NCBI GenBank assembly: GCA_963576735.1
Contig: OY755188.1
Span: 1,054,001 to 1,118,000, forward strand
DNA: 64,000 bases
From: Bedellia somnulentella
Lineage: Eukaryota > Arthropoda > Insecta > Lepidoptera > Bedelliidae
Direction: 5' to 3'
Within the stretch, counting starts at the first letter, position 1. The number at the start of each line of letters is the position of its first letter. Made by a program: the position numbers and the translations under genes. Positions 33,611 through 44,652 of the stretch are shown in pieces. The notes beneath the pieces are model-generated. The model searched no databases. It was given only the letters and a program-made list of their open reading frames with translations, and was not told where the DNA came from.

Positions 33611-33842
33611 CATATATTTATTCACACATATACACACGCCATCAGTTCCCATTGGGGTAGGCAGAGACTATCGATCGCACATTTGTACGATCCTGGAAAA
33701 CCTCTCTAGCTTCATTTACATCCATCAATCTTACATCGTCAAACATATACTCACGCCATTATTTATCATTGGTGTAGGCAGAGAGGAGATATTGAATGCA
33801 ATTTCTTGAACACTCGAGCTTCAAGTAAATTCATCAACATTA
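33611..33842 (-). mobile_element. Two family B 3' ends in tandem
   Basis: A copy at 33611-33735 (cacgccatcagttcccattg, acgatcctggaaaacctctc, tacatccatcaatctt) is followed by a more diverged copy at 33735-33842 (cacgccattatttatcattg ... gcttcaagtaaattcatcaa). Confidence 0.75.
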
Positions 33843-34027
33843 AGATGCATCTTCTTTTAATTTCTATATAAATGTGTCATAGACAAGATCGTTCGAGTAA
33901 TTCCAGCATATAACATTTAGCTACCAATAAACTTAGTATATTAATTCGCCGAAACCGAAACAACGAAAAATACCTTATTCATAAATTTTATTTCACTTGA
34001 TCTTATTAATGGACATAAATAAAAAAT

Positions 34028-34278
34028 GCTGTGTAGTATCGGCTTAGAAAGCACTACCCCATTTCTTCCGGTGGGTGTACGTAAGAGGCGACTAACGGTA
34101 TTGGGGCTATTAAGGGATTTTTGGGCGATGCGGTTGGAGACCCATCACCAACAACCTTTATTTTTATCATCTTTTCCCCACTCTACTTTCCAAAAGTGGC
34201 TGAGGAACTTCTAGTTCCTCAGCTCTGGCTACCCCTTGTAGGGATTTATAGCCGTGAGTATATGTATGTATATGTATG
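34028..34278 (+). mobile_element. Family A element with 12 bp target duplication
   Basis: TAAATAAAAAAT is repeated at 34016-34027 and 34279-34290. The internal hairpin at 34199-34223 is a perfect 10 bp stem (GCTGAGGAAC with GTTCCTCAGC) around a 5 nt loop. Confidence 0.93.
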
Positions 34279-34290
34279 TAAATAAAAAAT

Positions 34291-34827
34291 CTATTTTCTA
34301 TTTTATATATCTTGAACTTAAATATACTTAAAAGATGAACAAAATATTTCGTCGTACAATCTACCACAAAGCACAGGTGCGCGTAATCGTTACCTGCGGA
34401 TCAAGTTGCTTCCCGTTATTTGATACGACGAATTCACAACTACCCTCGACTTTCGATCTTAAGTCTTTGAGGCTTCAGTCCTTTTTTTTGTTGTGCTTTT
34501 GTGTAATAATGCTACTGCTGTCGTTCAATATTGATAATGAAGAATAATGAGTGAATTGGAAGAATAAGGCTTTATGGTTTATTTATATTTTGGTACAAAG
34601 ATTTACGCTAGAAATCTCAGCGAGACACTGGCAGAATGTTTTTTTTCGGAACCTGATGACATAAGTCATTTGCCTCGTATAATGAGGCATTTGAAACCGA
34701 GTATGTCATATGAGAAGTGAGAAACTGACAGATTATTCATATAATCTCTGACACGCCTCATGCTACTAAGACTGGTGCTTGGCAAATGGATTTACGTGAT
34801 AGTGAGTCAGTTGCCTCTTCCTACGTT
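34291..34827. other. Intronic DNA, no gene seen
   Basis: A 70-codon frame at 34335-34547 has no recognisable content. Confidence 0.4.
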
Positions 34828-35489
34828 ATACATACATATACTCACGGCTGTAAATCCCTACAAGGGGTAGCCAGAGCTGAGGCACTAGAAGTTCCTCGGC
34901 CACTTCTGGAAAGTAGAGTGGGGAAAAGATGGTAAAAATAAAGGTTGTTGGTGATGGGTCTCCAACCGCATCGCCCAATAATCCCTTAAAAGCCCCAATA
35001 CCGTTAGTCGCCTCTTACGTACACCCACCGGAAGAAATGGGGTAGTGCTATTCTAACCGTGATAGCCCAGTGGGTAGAACACTCGGTTAACGTGCAAACG
35101 ACTAGTGTTCAAATCCTGGGTCGGGCCTACACCAATTTGTCTTTTCTAAAGACATATGTGTGGTTATTTTATCATGGTTGTTAACGGTGAGGGAAAACAT
35201 CGTGAGGAAACCCACATGGCTGAGTTGTACTTAGTCATGTGACAGTGTATTCGTACAAAACGGCGATAGGCCTGCCCCCTATCACGTGAGTACACTGTCC
35301 ATGCAAAACGTGGGTACTATCACGTGAGTACACTGTCCATGCAAAACATGGGTAATCTGAACACCAGGTGACTAAGTCACGTGATGTTCAGAAGTATTAG
35401 TACCTCTGCAAACCCCTTCGGGGATATTCGGCGTGAACGTTTATGCTTTATTATTATTATTATGCTATTCTAAGCCGACACTACACAGC
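34828..35489 (-). mobile_element. Family A element split by a nested family C SINE
   Basis: The minus-strand family A runs from catacatatactcacggctg to gggtagtgctattctaa at 35056, is interrupted, and ends with gccgacactacacagc at 35489. Confidence 0.93.
35057..35462 (+). mobile_element. Family C SINE, nested, with internal 38 bp duplication
   Basis: TGCTATTCTAA is repeated at 35046-35056 and 35463-35473, both family A sequence. Box A tagcccagtggg and gttcaaatcctggg are intact. A 38 bp block beginning atcacgtgagtacactgtcc is present twice in tandem (35281-35318 and 35319-35356). The tail is (TTA)n instead of (TTATG)n. Confidence 0.92.
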
Positions 35490-35767
35490 AAATTATCTTT
35501 ATTTTCTGTCTCCTTTATGAAAACTATGTACGACAAAGTTAGCTTTAGAATAAACAATTATCAAGCAACTTTTGGCAAACTATATGGTATATAATGTTGA
35601 AATAATTAATACGCCTAAATACACTTTTTCGGCTATTGCGATTCCCGCACTAAATAATTATCTGCAGTGCTATATAAAATCAACACCAACCACTAACTAG
35701 CAAATCTTAAATAATCTTTATTCAATTTGTTCAAAAATGGCGATAAGCTCGTTCACGCACTGACTGA

Positions 35768-35876
35768 AAAACGTGGGTACTCTGAACACCAGGTGACAAC
35801 GTCACGTGATGTTTACAAAAACTAGTACCTCTGCTACCCCGACAAGTAAATACATTGTGAACGTTAGAGTTAAGTT
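35768..35876 (+). mobile_element. Family C SINE, 3' fragment
   Basis: It covers aaaacgtgggtactctgaac through cacgtgatgtt to tagtacctctgctaccccga and tgtgaacgtta. The C/G-run hairpin is decayed. Confidence 0.75.
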
Positions 35877-36201
35877 TCGAACATATGAAATCTCAGTAAA
35901 TTAGTACCAAAGTTCGGTTAGCCGCAGTATTAGTAGTGTCTGTCGAGTCATTACGATCGATACGCCGATAGCGATGACAGGCGAGCTTCTAATCAAATGT
36001 AATCTAGTTAAAACTTTCTCAATAAGCGCGCTGCAACCCGGGCGAGTGTACGCTGAGACACAAAATATGTTGGGGACAGTATTCAGATATAAGAAGGTTT
36101 GGGCTCAGCTGTTTTTTTATTTGTTTTGTTTATTTCTATTCCGTATTAAATGGTGTAGTTTTTTAATAATCAAATAATGATTGAATTATTTAATGTCGAA
36201 A

Positions 36202-36424
36202 GCTGTATAGTGCCGGCTTAGAATTGCACTAAACAGTTTCTTCCCACGGGTGTCGTAAAAGGCGACTTAGGGTTTCAGGTTTAGGGCTTTTTAAGTATTT
36301 GAGACCCATCACCATCACCCGAATTTTACCGTTTTCTCCTATTCGATTTCTAAGTGACTGAAGAATTAAAAATTCTTATGCTCTGGCTACTTCTTCTACT
36401 CTAGCTGTAAGTATAATTATGTAT
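36202..36424 (+). mobile_element. Family A element, subfamily A3, diverged
   Basis: It runs from gctgtatagtgccggcttag to tctagctgtaagtataatta. It has the A3 markers (cacgggtgtcgtaa, tctcctattcgatttctaag) and lacks the gggcgatgcgg block. Confidence 0.8.
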
Positions 36425-38709
36425 TGCTTAAAAGCGTCAATATTTAGAGAAAAGACGTCCACTTCAGTACATAGTGAAGATTAATAGTGACAACACGACG
36501 TTACTACCGATATAATTTATACCAGCATCTATGCTTTTAACTTAGTTGCTTGATATTAATAAATTATTATCAAACAGTAATTGGTCTACATGATTCTTAA
36601 AAGTAATAGGTAAAGGCATACTCCAAAAGATAACAATAAACACATGATGTTTTCTCCTCGCATGTACAAGCAATTCACACACGCTCTCACGAACGCGTGA
36701 TGTGTGCATAGATCTTAACAAAATTGCGTAGAGCAACTCATCGCTAATCTGACGAAATTGCCTGCGGATTATACTCCGTGATGCGTTCACCCCCAGATAT
36801 TTTTAATGAGGAAATTGACGAGAGATTTAACTTTGTCTAAGAGGAATTACTGAGCGATCATTTTATATGTTTACCGTTGCAGGGGTAGATGACATCTAGT
36901 CGAGAACACTGTGGAGTGGAAAACGTTTTGATGAGATCAAGCTTGTTTGTACTAACGTCTTGATATGTATTTAAGCATTAGATTGCTTAAATATAATCCT
37001 ATTCGTCTACAGTCTGATTAATTTTACATAATATTTTACAGAGCTGTGAAATGCAGCTTTGAATTAACGTGAGTACCATGGGATTTAGACCACTTAAAAG
37101 GATTTTTGAATAGTTTGGATTTGTTTCTTTCATCAAAAATATATCATGGATGGGATATTATTTCTGAAGATCCAGGGAACACTTCTTACATTATCCTTAC
37201 ACTTATCAGAAAAAAACCTAAAATCACTTTCATATTCCACCCGCTTTCACCTCGTCCATAATTCAAAATAATTAATGGTGTAATAAGGGTAGTGCTATAT
37301 ATAGTTTCACAGTGATAGTTTGTAATTAAAATCGACAAGCCGTTTAAAAGCACGCCCGCGCTTGGTGTAATGAGACCTTAACAGCCGACGCTAGACACGA
37401 GTCATTAAACTAATGAGATAAATCTTCTTTGCAGTTGCCAAGGCGACTTCAGTACTTTTAATCTTTTATCGACACGATAGCTATTTTTATATTAAAAGAA
37501 GAAAATAACGGAGTTTTATTTATTAATCTGTTAGAGGGTTTAAAAACGAGTAGATACGTTTTATGGTAAATGAAATCAGAGTCTTATAAAGCGACTTATT
37601 AAATCATTCTCATGAAAATTGACATACTTCGAAATAACGAGTGTTACTCAAATTAAATTATATACTTAGTTAAATTTAATTGCTGTTACCATGCTGAATG
37701 TTTTCTAAGTTTCACTATCTCCTAAACATCTCTAATATATTTTATGATTCGTTCATGTATAAAATGGTACTAATCTCATATTCTATTTTAAGCTTAGAAT
37801 AGCTGATTTCTATTTATTTCAGTTGGTATTTTGTGCCAATTAAGAGCTTCCATAAATTTAATCAAAGAGCATGTAGAGAAAAACATACATACTTTAAGAT
37901 AAGTAAATTGATTTCTTGGCTTAAAAATGGCTATATTTCAATTTCATTCCATCTCCTTTGCCCATAGGATACAAAGAATTTAATCTCAAGATTGCTGTTC
38001 TGTGTTCATTCTTCAAAACGTCAAGATGCAGCCGATACCGCTTTACTATTGTTAAGGTTCGCACACACCTAGATTTTTCACAAAATTTGTAGATTACACT
38101 AAGCTGAGTTTTTTTGTCACATTTTAATTTTACTTAGTTATCGTATTTGTAAGATGCATGTCGGAATAAATTTATGATTGTGCCTTAGCAAGGGATCAAA
38201 GGTGTATATTCGACATTTATTATGTTTACTAAGATAAAGTTAAATCTCTTTCCCTAAATTAATTATACAAATAAAAATATACGACATATTTGACCCATTA
38301 ATCTGTCCTACGCAAGTCATAACAAAACAAAAGGAGAAAAAATACCTCTAATGTACCAAAAATCCGTCTAAAAGCATTATATACATTATTTTATGTGAGG
38401 CTCATGAAAGCTAACGTCACATATTACCCCGGAAAATAAAACAGTATTTTCCATCATAAAAGGGCAAATAAGGAGTGATTCGTAAAAACGTCGAGATAAA
38501 TGAGCGGAGTGAGTTTATGATTAATGTCTGTGCAAATAGAACGCGGGGCGGCGGTGACGTCACGCAATGACGTTTTGGGATGAGATTTCATGATGATAGA
38601 TTGGGGATTTTGGATAGTCAATAATTGTCATTGTAGCATTATGCGATGATAGGATTGAGTGTACATCCCGATTGTTCTTAGTCAATAATTTTGATGTAGT
38701 ATGTTTCGT
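36425..38709. other. 2.3 kb intronic stretch free of repeats
   Basis: No copy of the local families is recognisable. A perfect TGACGTCA palindrome lies near its right end (38555-38562). A minus-strand frame at 36542-36790 has no known domain. Confidence 0.45.
38555..38562. promoter_or_regulatory. CRE-type palindrome TGACGTCA, candidate only
   Basis: The octamer lies in a local GC-rich patch (gcggggcggcggtgacgtca) and is followed 5 bases later by a half site (TGACG). CREB/ATF proteins bind this motif in animals. Whether it works here cannot be judged from one sequence. Confidence 0.3.
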
Positions 38710-38711
38710 TA

Positions 38712-38886
38712 AAGAGCTAATTCCATTTGTCTGAATGAAGACGTCTGAAAGCCACAGAATCTGAATTCAGACTAGTGGAATAACGTTCAAACTGAAATTT
38801 GTGTAGTGGAATAACAAGCGTCTGCGGCAGTAACTTCGAAGGACGTCTGAATTCAGCAACGACAAAGTGTAATGGAATAAGCTCTT
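38712..38886. mobile_element. 175 bp MITE flanked by TA
   Basis: AAGAGCTAATTCCAT at the left is mirrored by atggaataagctctt at the right, with TA outside both ends (38710-38711 and 38887-38888). Inner sequence repeats gtggaataac, and gacgtctga occurs near both ends. It fits a Tc1/mariner-type non-autonomous element. Confidence 0.75.
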
Positions 38887-39243
38887 TAGGTGACAAACGG
38901 TTTACGAGCATTTCTAGGATCGTATCAAACTTTAGTAACTTTAAACGTTTTTAAGTACACCTATGTATATTTTATCAGGCATCTCAGGTATAGAAAATGT
39001 TGCTTGTTATGTATTACCCTAACCTTCGATCGTATTTACTGGTTATACAGTAGTATTTGGTTGGCGACCCCATCATATAAATGCCACTGAAAAGACCAAC
39101 TTTACTCTCTCTAGTTACTTTTGGAGCTACGCGAAAGTAAAAGAAAAATGGTAGCGATAATTTACAACTTTACATTAATTTAAAATAATGCATTACTACT
39201 GAAACAATTATTATTCTACTAACACCGTGAGTATATGTGTTCA

Positions 39244-39504
39244 TACATACATACATACATATACTCACGGCTATTAACGCCTAAAAGGGGTAGCCAGAGC
39301 TGAGAAATTAGAAATTCCAAAAGTGGCTGAGGCACTTTTGGAAGTTGAGTGGGGAAAAGATGGTAGAATAAAGGTTGTTGGAGATGGGTCTCCAACCGCA
39401 TCGCCCAAAAATCCCTTAAAAAGCCCCAAGTCCGTTATTCGCCTCTTACGTACACCCACCGGAAGAAATGGGGTAGTGCTATTCTAAGCCGACACTACAC
39501 AGCA
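39244..39504 (-). mobile_element. Family A element with 11 bp target duplication
   Basis: ATATGTGTTCA is repeated at 39233-39243 and 39505-39515. A small internal inversion (ccaaaagtggctgaggcact) sits in the hairpin region. Confidence 0.93.
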
Positions 39505-39515
39505 ATATGTGTTCA

Positions 39516-40039
39516 CAACACTATAATGTTACCAATTAACAAACCGGTGAGGCAAAGCTTGATTAGTCAAACTCAAACAGAACGCTCTCGACAACGATGT
39601 CCATTAACCGTAACACTACCTACCCCACGGGGGATCAAGGATGTAGCTGTCCTATTAATCCCATCAATCAATTAATGTAGTCGAGTCTATTCATCAAATT
39701 GACCGCAGGGGTAGGCTGAGCAACACGTTTCGACAGCCCATTAAAATTAGCAAGGTCGGATGGGCCATTAATTGCGAATGGTCAGTCAATGGGAGTCATG
39801 GTGAAGGCAGGTTGCCCAATAATGGATTTTTAAGATTTATTATCCGGAACTGAATAATTGAATTACCATGACGGCAAGAAATAAAAACAAAATCACATGA
39901 AACTAACAAACCGTAAAGTTCTGGTTTCAGTAATATTATTAGGATATCCCGTGCTTCAAAATGAGAATGTTGGATGTTGGATAGGAAAATGATGGTAAAT
40001 AAGGAATGGTTGGTCTCCAGCAACAAGGATATGATATGT
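39516..40039. other. Intronic DNA, no gene seen
   Basis: It is less AT-rich than average around 39600-39800, with no recognised family or exon. Confidence 0.4.
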
Positions 40040-40140
40040 TCACTACCTCATTCCTAATCAAGTTCCAAAAGTGGTTGAGAAATTGACAATTCCATAACTC
40101 TGTCAACCCTTTTCTGGGATTGATAGCGTGTGTATAAGTT
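40040..40140 (+). mobile_element. Decayed family A 3' half
   Basis: It keeps aagttccaaaagtggttgag, aattccataactctgtcaac and ctgggattgatagcgtg. Confidence 0.6.
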
Positions 40141-40371
40141 AAATTATATTTAGAGGCACTAATTGCATTCACACGATCCTCGTGCAGCCAACGTAAACAG
40201 ATCTAAGTTAGATGTTGTATTGCGTTTACGATGCAGAGTAAGACTTAACCCAATCATATGTTGGGGTTACCACTAGTTATACTTCACATAAGAATTTTGC
40301 ATTTGTCATTTAATATAAGTAAAATTGAATGGTTTACTATCATTTTATATATATTTTATAAACGTCTCACT

Positions 40372-40617
40372 GCTGTGTAGTGTCGGCTTAGAATAGCACT
40401 ACCCCAGTTCTTCCGGTGGGTGTAAGTAAGAGGCGACTAACGGTATTGGGGCTTATTAAGGATTTTTGGGCGATGCGGTTGGAGACCCATCACCAACAAC
40501 CTTTATTTTATCATCTTCTCCCCAATTAACTTTCCAAATGTGGCTGAGGAATTTCTTATTCCTTAGCTCTGACTTCCCCTTCTAGGGATTTATAGCCGTG
40601 AGTATGTATGTATGTGT
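40372..40617 (+). mobile_element. Family A element, near full length
   Basis: It runs from gctgtgtagtgtcggcttag to gccgtgagtatgtatgtatg. Confidence 0.92.
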
Positions 40618-40891
40618 CAATCGTCTCCTTTTGCTTGTCAAAGGACGGCAACCCTACATCAAAATAAGCTGCCTACAGACGTGCGAATATAAACAGCGTA
40701 GCTTCTACAAACACAGTGATTCCTCGACACTTGCCAGCGCTAATAACAATATTTGCATTAATTATTCTATATGTACTATATGTGGAATTGTATGGTGTTT
40801 GGAATTGTATTCGAATTAGTTGGGAGACATTGTGAAATGGATGACAAACGAAACCTTTGTAACTACAACAGTTGTTTTGTAACGGCACGGC

Positions 40892-41075
40892 AATAAATCT
40901 CAAAAAGATAGAGCCAGAGCTTAAGAATTAAAAATTGCTTAGAAATTTTTGTAAAATGAAAGATTGTTGATGCCTTCTAACCATCACGCATCAATAACAT
41001 TAAGCTCCAACACCCTCGATCTCCTCTTACGACTAATTGGTTAGTGCTTTTCTTAACACACAGTACACATCACAA
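40892..41075 (-). mobile_element. Decayed family A element
   Basis: It keeps the order of family blocks in minus orientation: ataaatctcaaaaagataga, gccagagcttaagaatt, ctccaacaccctcgatctcc, tcttacgac and acacacagtacaca. Confidence 0.6.
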
Positions 41076-41337
41076 AATAAGCTGTCTGAATCGTGGCATT
41101 AAAAAAAGCATATCTAAGACATTGGTTTCTAGAATAGGCTTATTGCATTATCAGTTATTAATTTTATCGAATTATTCGAACTCATTTGCAATAAGTCTGG
41201 ACTTTCAGCCAGTGTCGTGACTTTATCAAATTGATAAATTATGAAAATTTGGCGATTTCCGGTTAAAACCATAGTACTACCTCGTTTCATATTCTAACTC
41301 TGCTACCAAGTTATTCTATAGATACTATTTAGTACTA

Positions 41338-41611
41338 CATAACATAACATATACTCACGGCTATAAATCCCTAGAAGGGGTAGCTAGAGCTAAGGAATTA
41401 GAAATTCCTCAGCCACTTTTGGAAAATTGAGTGGGGAAAAGATGGTAAAGTAAAGGTTGTTGGTGATGGGTCTCCAACCGCATCGCCCAAAAATCCCTTA
41501 AAAGCCCCAATACCGTTAGTCGCCTCTTACGTACACCCATCGGTAGAAACGGGGTAGTGCTATTCTAAGCCGACACTACACGGCAATCTAAGCCGACACT
41601 ACACGGCAAAG
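41338..41611 (-). mobile_element. Family A element with 15 bp target duplication and duplicated 5' end
   Basis: TACTATTTAGTACTA is repeated at 41323-41337 and 41612-41626. The family 5' end is present twice in tandem as a 23 bp unit (tctaagccgacactacacgg plus caa, 41564-41586 and 41587-41609), both inside the target duplication. Confidence 0.95.
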
Positions 41612-41631
41612 TACTATTTAGTACTAGTTAT

Positions 41632-41862
41632 GCCATGTAGTGCCGACTTAGAAAGTCACTACCCCTTTCTACCGACGGGTGTCGTAAGATGCGAAGCGGG
41701 TCTTTCTAAAGTGGTTTTTATTAGTTAGACCATCTCCAACGTTACTTTATTTCTACCAACTTCTCCCCTATTGACTTTCAAATGTGGCTGAGTAGTTACT
41801 AGCTCCGTAGCTCTGGCTACCCCTTTTTGGGATTTATGGCCGTGAGTATATGTATGTATTTA
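41632..41862 (+). mobile_element. Family A element, subfamily A3
   Basis: It starts 5 bp after the previous copy's target duplication with gccatgtagtgccgacttag and ends in atggccgtgagtatatgtat. It has the A3 markers and a decayed middle. Confidence 0.88.
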
Positions 41863-42842
41863 TAACTATAAAATGTACCTAATATAGCTGCCTCAAAATC
41901 GCGTGCAGAAAGTATAATTAAAAGCTAAGCACAATGCGCATTTGGTAACAAACTACAAATTAACTTGTTGAGGCGTTAATAATGAGTTGCACACTGTTTC
42001 CAACTTTCACGGGCGTATTCTGAAATTATTGCTAACAATGCCTGATTTTAGTTGGAATCACAGAAGCAAAATTATAGAATATATCAATTTATATGTATTT
42101 AATAATCAATTACGGAAATATTTTTTTTGACACCAACGTATTTAATTGTGTGTGACCCTTGAAAAAGTTCTTAATGTTATAGTTATAGCATAGATTTTCG
42201 CAACATATTTAAATTAAAAAAATAAATGTTAATAATACTTATACCATTACCATTACCCAAGAGTCTTATAAAAACAATTAACGACTATAAGAGCTTTATT
42301 GTTTGAAGAAACAGATATTTATCTTAGTTTAAGCATTTTCAATATACATGTTTTGTAGAGAAAATTGCGAACAAAAATAGCTATTCCAGAAAATATGTAT
42401 CATTTTTCATTAAGCTCCAATTAGAGAGACTTATGAAAATATATTGCTGTTTCAATATTTCCAGATATTAGACTAGTTAGTTCAGAGAAATGGCAATATC
42501 GTATTTCTGTAAGCTATAAGCGATTTCTGAATAAACATACTTCAATATTTTATGGAAAAGAAATGAGTAATATAAATTAACCTTATTAAAATCATTGATG
42601 GATTGGTGGTAAATGCTCATCTTTGAACTAACAGGTTATGGATTCGAATCATTCTGGGTTAGACAGAATAAATATAATTAATTTGTATTTAAAATGAATA
42701 TAAAATGAGTTTACGGTACGGAATTCAGTAGGAGCTATTTCTTATTGTTCTTTTGGGGATCACTGGTGTGAGATTTAGCGACAAAAAGTTGTTTTTGTGG
42801 GAAAATCCGATTCCCAAATAAAACATGTGTAAAACTAACCAA
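41863..42842. other. AT-rich intronic DNA, no gene seen
   Basis: A box B-like ggattcgaatc at about 42650 has no supporting tRNA fold. No other feature is seen. Confidence 0.4.
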
Positions 42843-43433
42843 TGTATATACTCTATGCTATTATCAAACTTTCTTCCAAGTAATCAAACCTTGATTTGAG
42901 AAGATTATTAAAAAAGAATACACAGGATAGAATCCCAGTTTTGATTCCGATCTCTAGTTTGATCTTTGTTAATTACTTCTATCGTGTCCTAACTTAAATT
43001 TCATAAAAGTAAAATGTCATAGTAATTAAACATGCATAATATGTCTTGTCGGTCGCTCACATGGAGCTACAGATTTAGCAAAAGCCAAGGGTGTAATTAT
43101 TAGTACTTCTGCCGCAACCCCAAAGATATGCCTAAAATTACTGTACATACTCTACGCTATTATCAAACTTTCTTCCAAGAAATCAAACCTTGATTTGAGG
43201 AGAGTATTAAAAGAATGCACAGGATAGAATCCCAGTTTTGATTCCGATCTCTAGTTTGATCTATGTTAATTACTTCTATCGTCTCCTAACTTAAATTTTA
43301 TAAAAAGTCATTTGATAATATTAAAAAAGCATAATATGTCTTATCTTTCAGCAACAAGGAGCTACAGATTGCGCAAAGACCCAAAGTTTACTTATTAGTG
43401 TCTCTGCTACCTCACCCCAGAAATATGCCTAAA
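42843..43433 (+). repeat. 299 bp tandem duplication, two units
   Basis: Units begin near 42843 and 43142 (ctctatgctattatcaaact and ctctacgctattatcaaact). The identical core includes aggatagaatcccagttttg and attccgatctctagtttgat. Each unit ends in a decayed family C tail (ggagctacagatt ... tctgccgcaacccca). Confidence 0.85.
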
Positions 43434-44204
43434 AATTCACCTCAACAGAATAGCGTACGAAACCAGAAATAAACTCCTGTGAATTAAATCTACCGTGAAA
43501 CCGTCATCTCGATTCCGGTGTTTCCATCTCACTCACTCATCATATTATTAGTCGTGTTAAAAAGAGATGAATGCTGAAAAATTTTAACGAGTTTCCAACT
43601 TTAGGATATTTAGGAAGTCTTCATAAAGTAACAGTTGATTCATTTAATGATTATTATCGTGTCACGTGGATATTTGTCACTGCAGGGCTTTCGGTTAAGC
43701 TGCTGAGGTCAGTGGGTTCAAATTTAAAACTCTTAATTATATCTATCATACATTATTATCAAATCATAATGTATAGAAACTGTCGAGTTAATAACTAGTA
43801 GGCTATCTACAGTAGGCTTAAGAAGTTTTTGTTAGGATATAAAAGCTTTGATAATGACAACATAGAATCATTTACAATCAACACTGGCATCTTTACTACA
43901 CTTCTCATCTCAAATAGAAATACGTGTCATGCAGATTTCGCCTTAAAACTTTTTGTCATATGCTCTATCAAATTAAAATGATTAGTTATGATAGTACCAG
44001 GGTCCCAAGTAGAATAATTTAAGACCTATACGCATCCGCACGGTCGGTACTCACAAATCATAAACAAAACAATCTAAGGAATCTCATACTTTGAGTCCAC
44101 CCGTGAGTATACCTACTTTTGCAGTTCATTCTTTCTGTTACCGAAGCCAAAACACAAAATCGTTTCGAATCCTAAAAAAGTAGCCTACAACGCTAAACCG
44201 GAAA

Positions 44205-44345
44205 GTTGCGAACAGTTCACAATTGTGTTCCTAATTGTGTTTCGTCATTGTTTTAATTCGAGTTTTGTCAAGTTCCGGTAATGGATGGCGGGCTGTTTCC
44301 TACGAGCTTTTTATGTAACCGAATTACTTGAAATTTACGATGCTT
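44205..44345 (+). repeat. Direct repeat, unit 1 (677 bp offset)
   Basis: The block cacaattgtgttcctaattg, cattgttttaattcgagttt, tgtcaagttccggtaatgga and gaaatttacgatgc recurs at 44882-45030. Both units are followed by a minus-strand family A element. Confidence 0.85.
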
Positions 44346-44359
44346 ACCTACATAAAGTA

Positions 44360-44516
44360 CATACATACATATATACTCACGGCTATAAATCCCTTGAAGG
44401 GGTAGCCAGAACTAGGGTATTAGAAATTCCTCAGACACTTTTGGAAGTTGCGTGGGGAAAAGATGGTGAAATAAAGGTTGATGGTAATGGGTCTCCAACC
44501 GCATCGCCCAAAACTC
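44360..44516 (-). mobile_element. Family A element, 5'-truncated, 13 bp target duplication
   Basis: CCTACATAAAGTA is repeated at 44347-44359 and 44517-44529. The copy stops at cgcatcgcccaaaact, losing the 5' third. A truncated 5' end with intact tail and target duplication shows reverse transcription from the 3' end. Confidence 0.93.
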
Positions 44517-44535
44517 CCTACATAAAGTAACGGAT

Positions 44536-44630
44536 AAAAATCCAAAAAGGTGTAGCCAGAGATGCAGAAATAGAACTCCCTCAGCCAGTATTTGAAGTCG
44601 GGTCGGAAGATTGAAATAGACAGAATATAA
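44536..44630 (-). mobile_element. Family A fragment, subfamily A3
   Basis: The sequence aaaaatccaaaaaggtgtag, ccagagatgcagaaatag and ctcagccagtatttgaagtc matches A3 copies; it has lost its tail. Confidence 0.65.
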
Positions 44631-44652
44631 AGGATATTTATTATTATTGTTA

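Noticed and set aside
42596..42665. Box B-like ggattcgaatc as a SINE head.
   Set aside because: No convincing box A at the right distance and no body of a known family follows.
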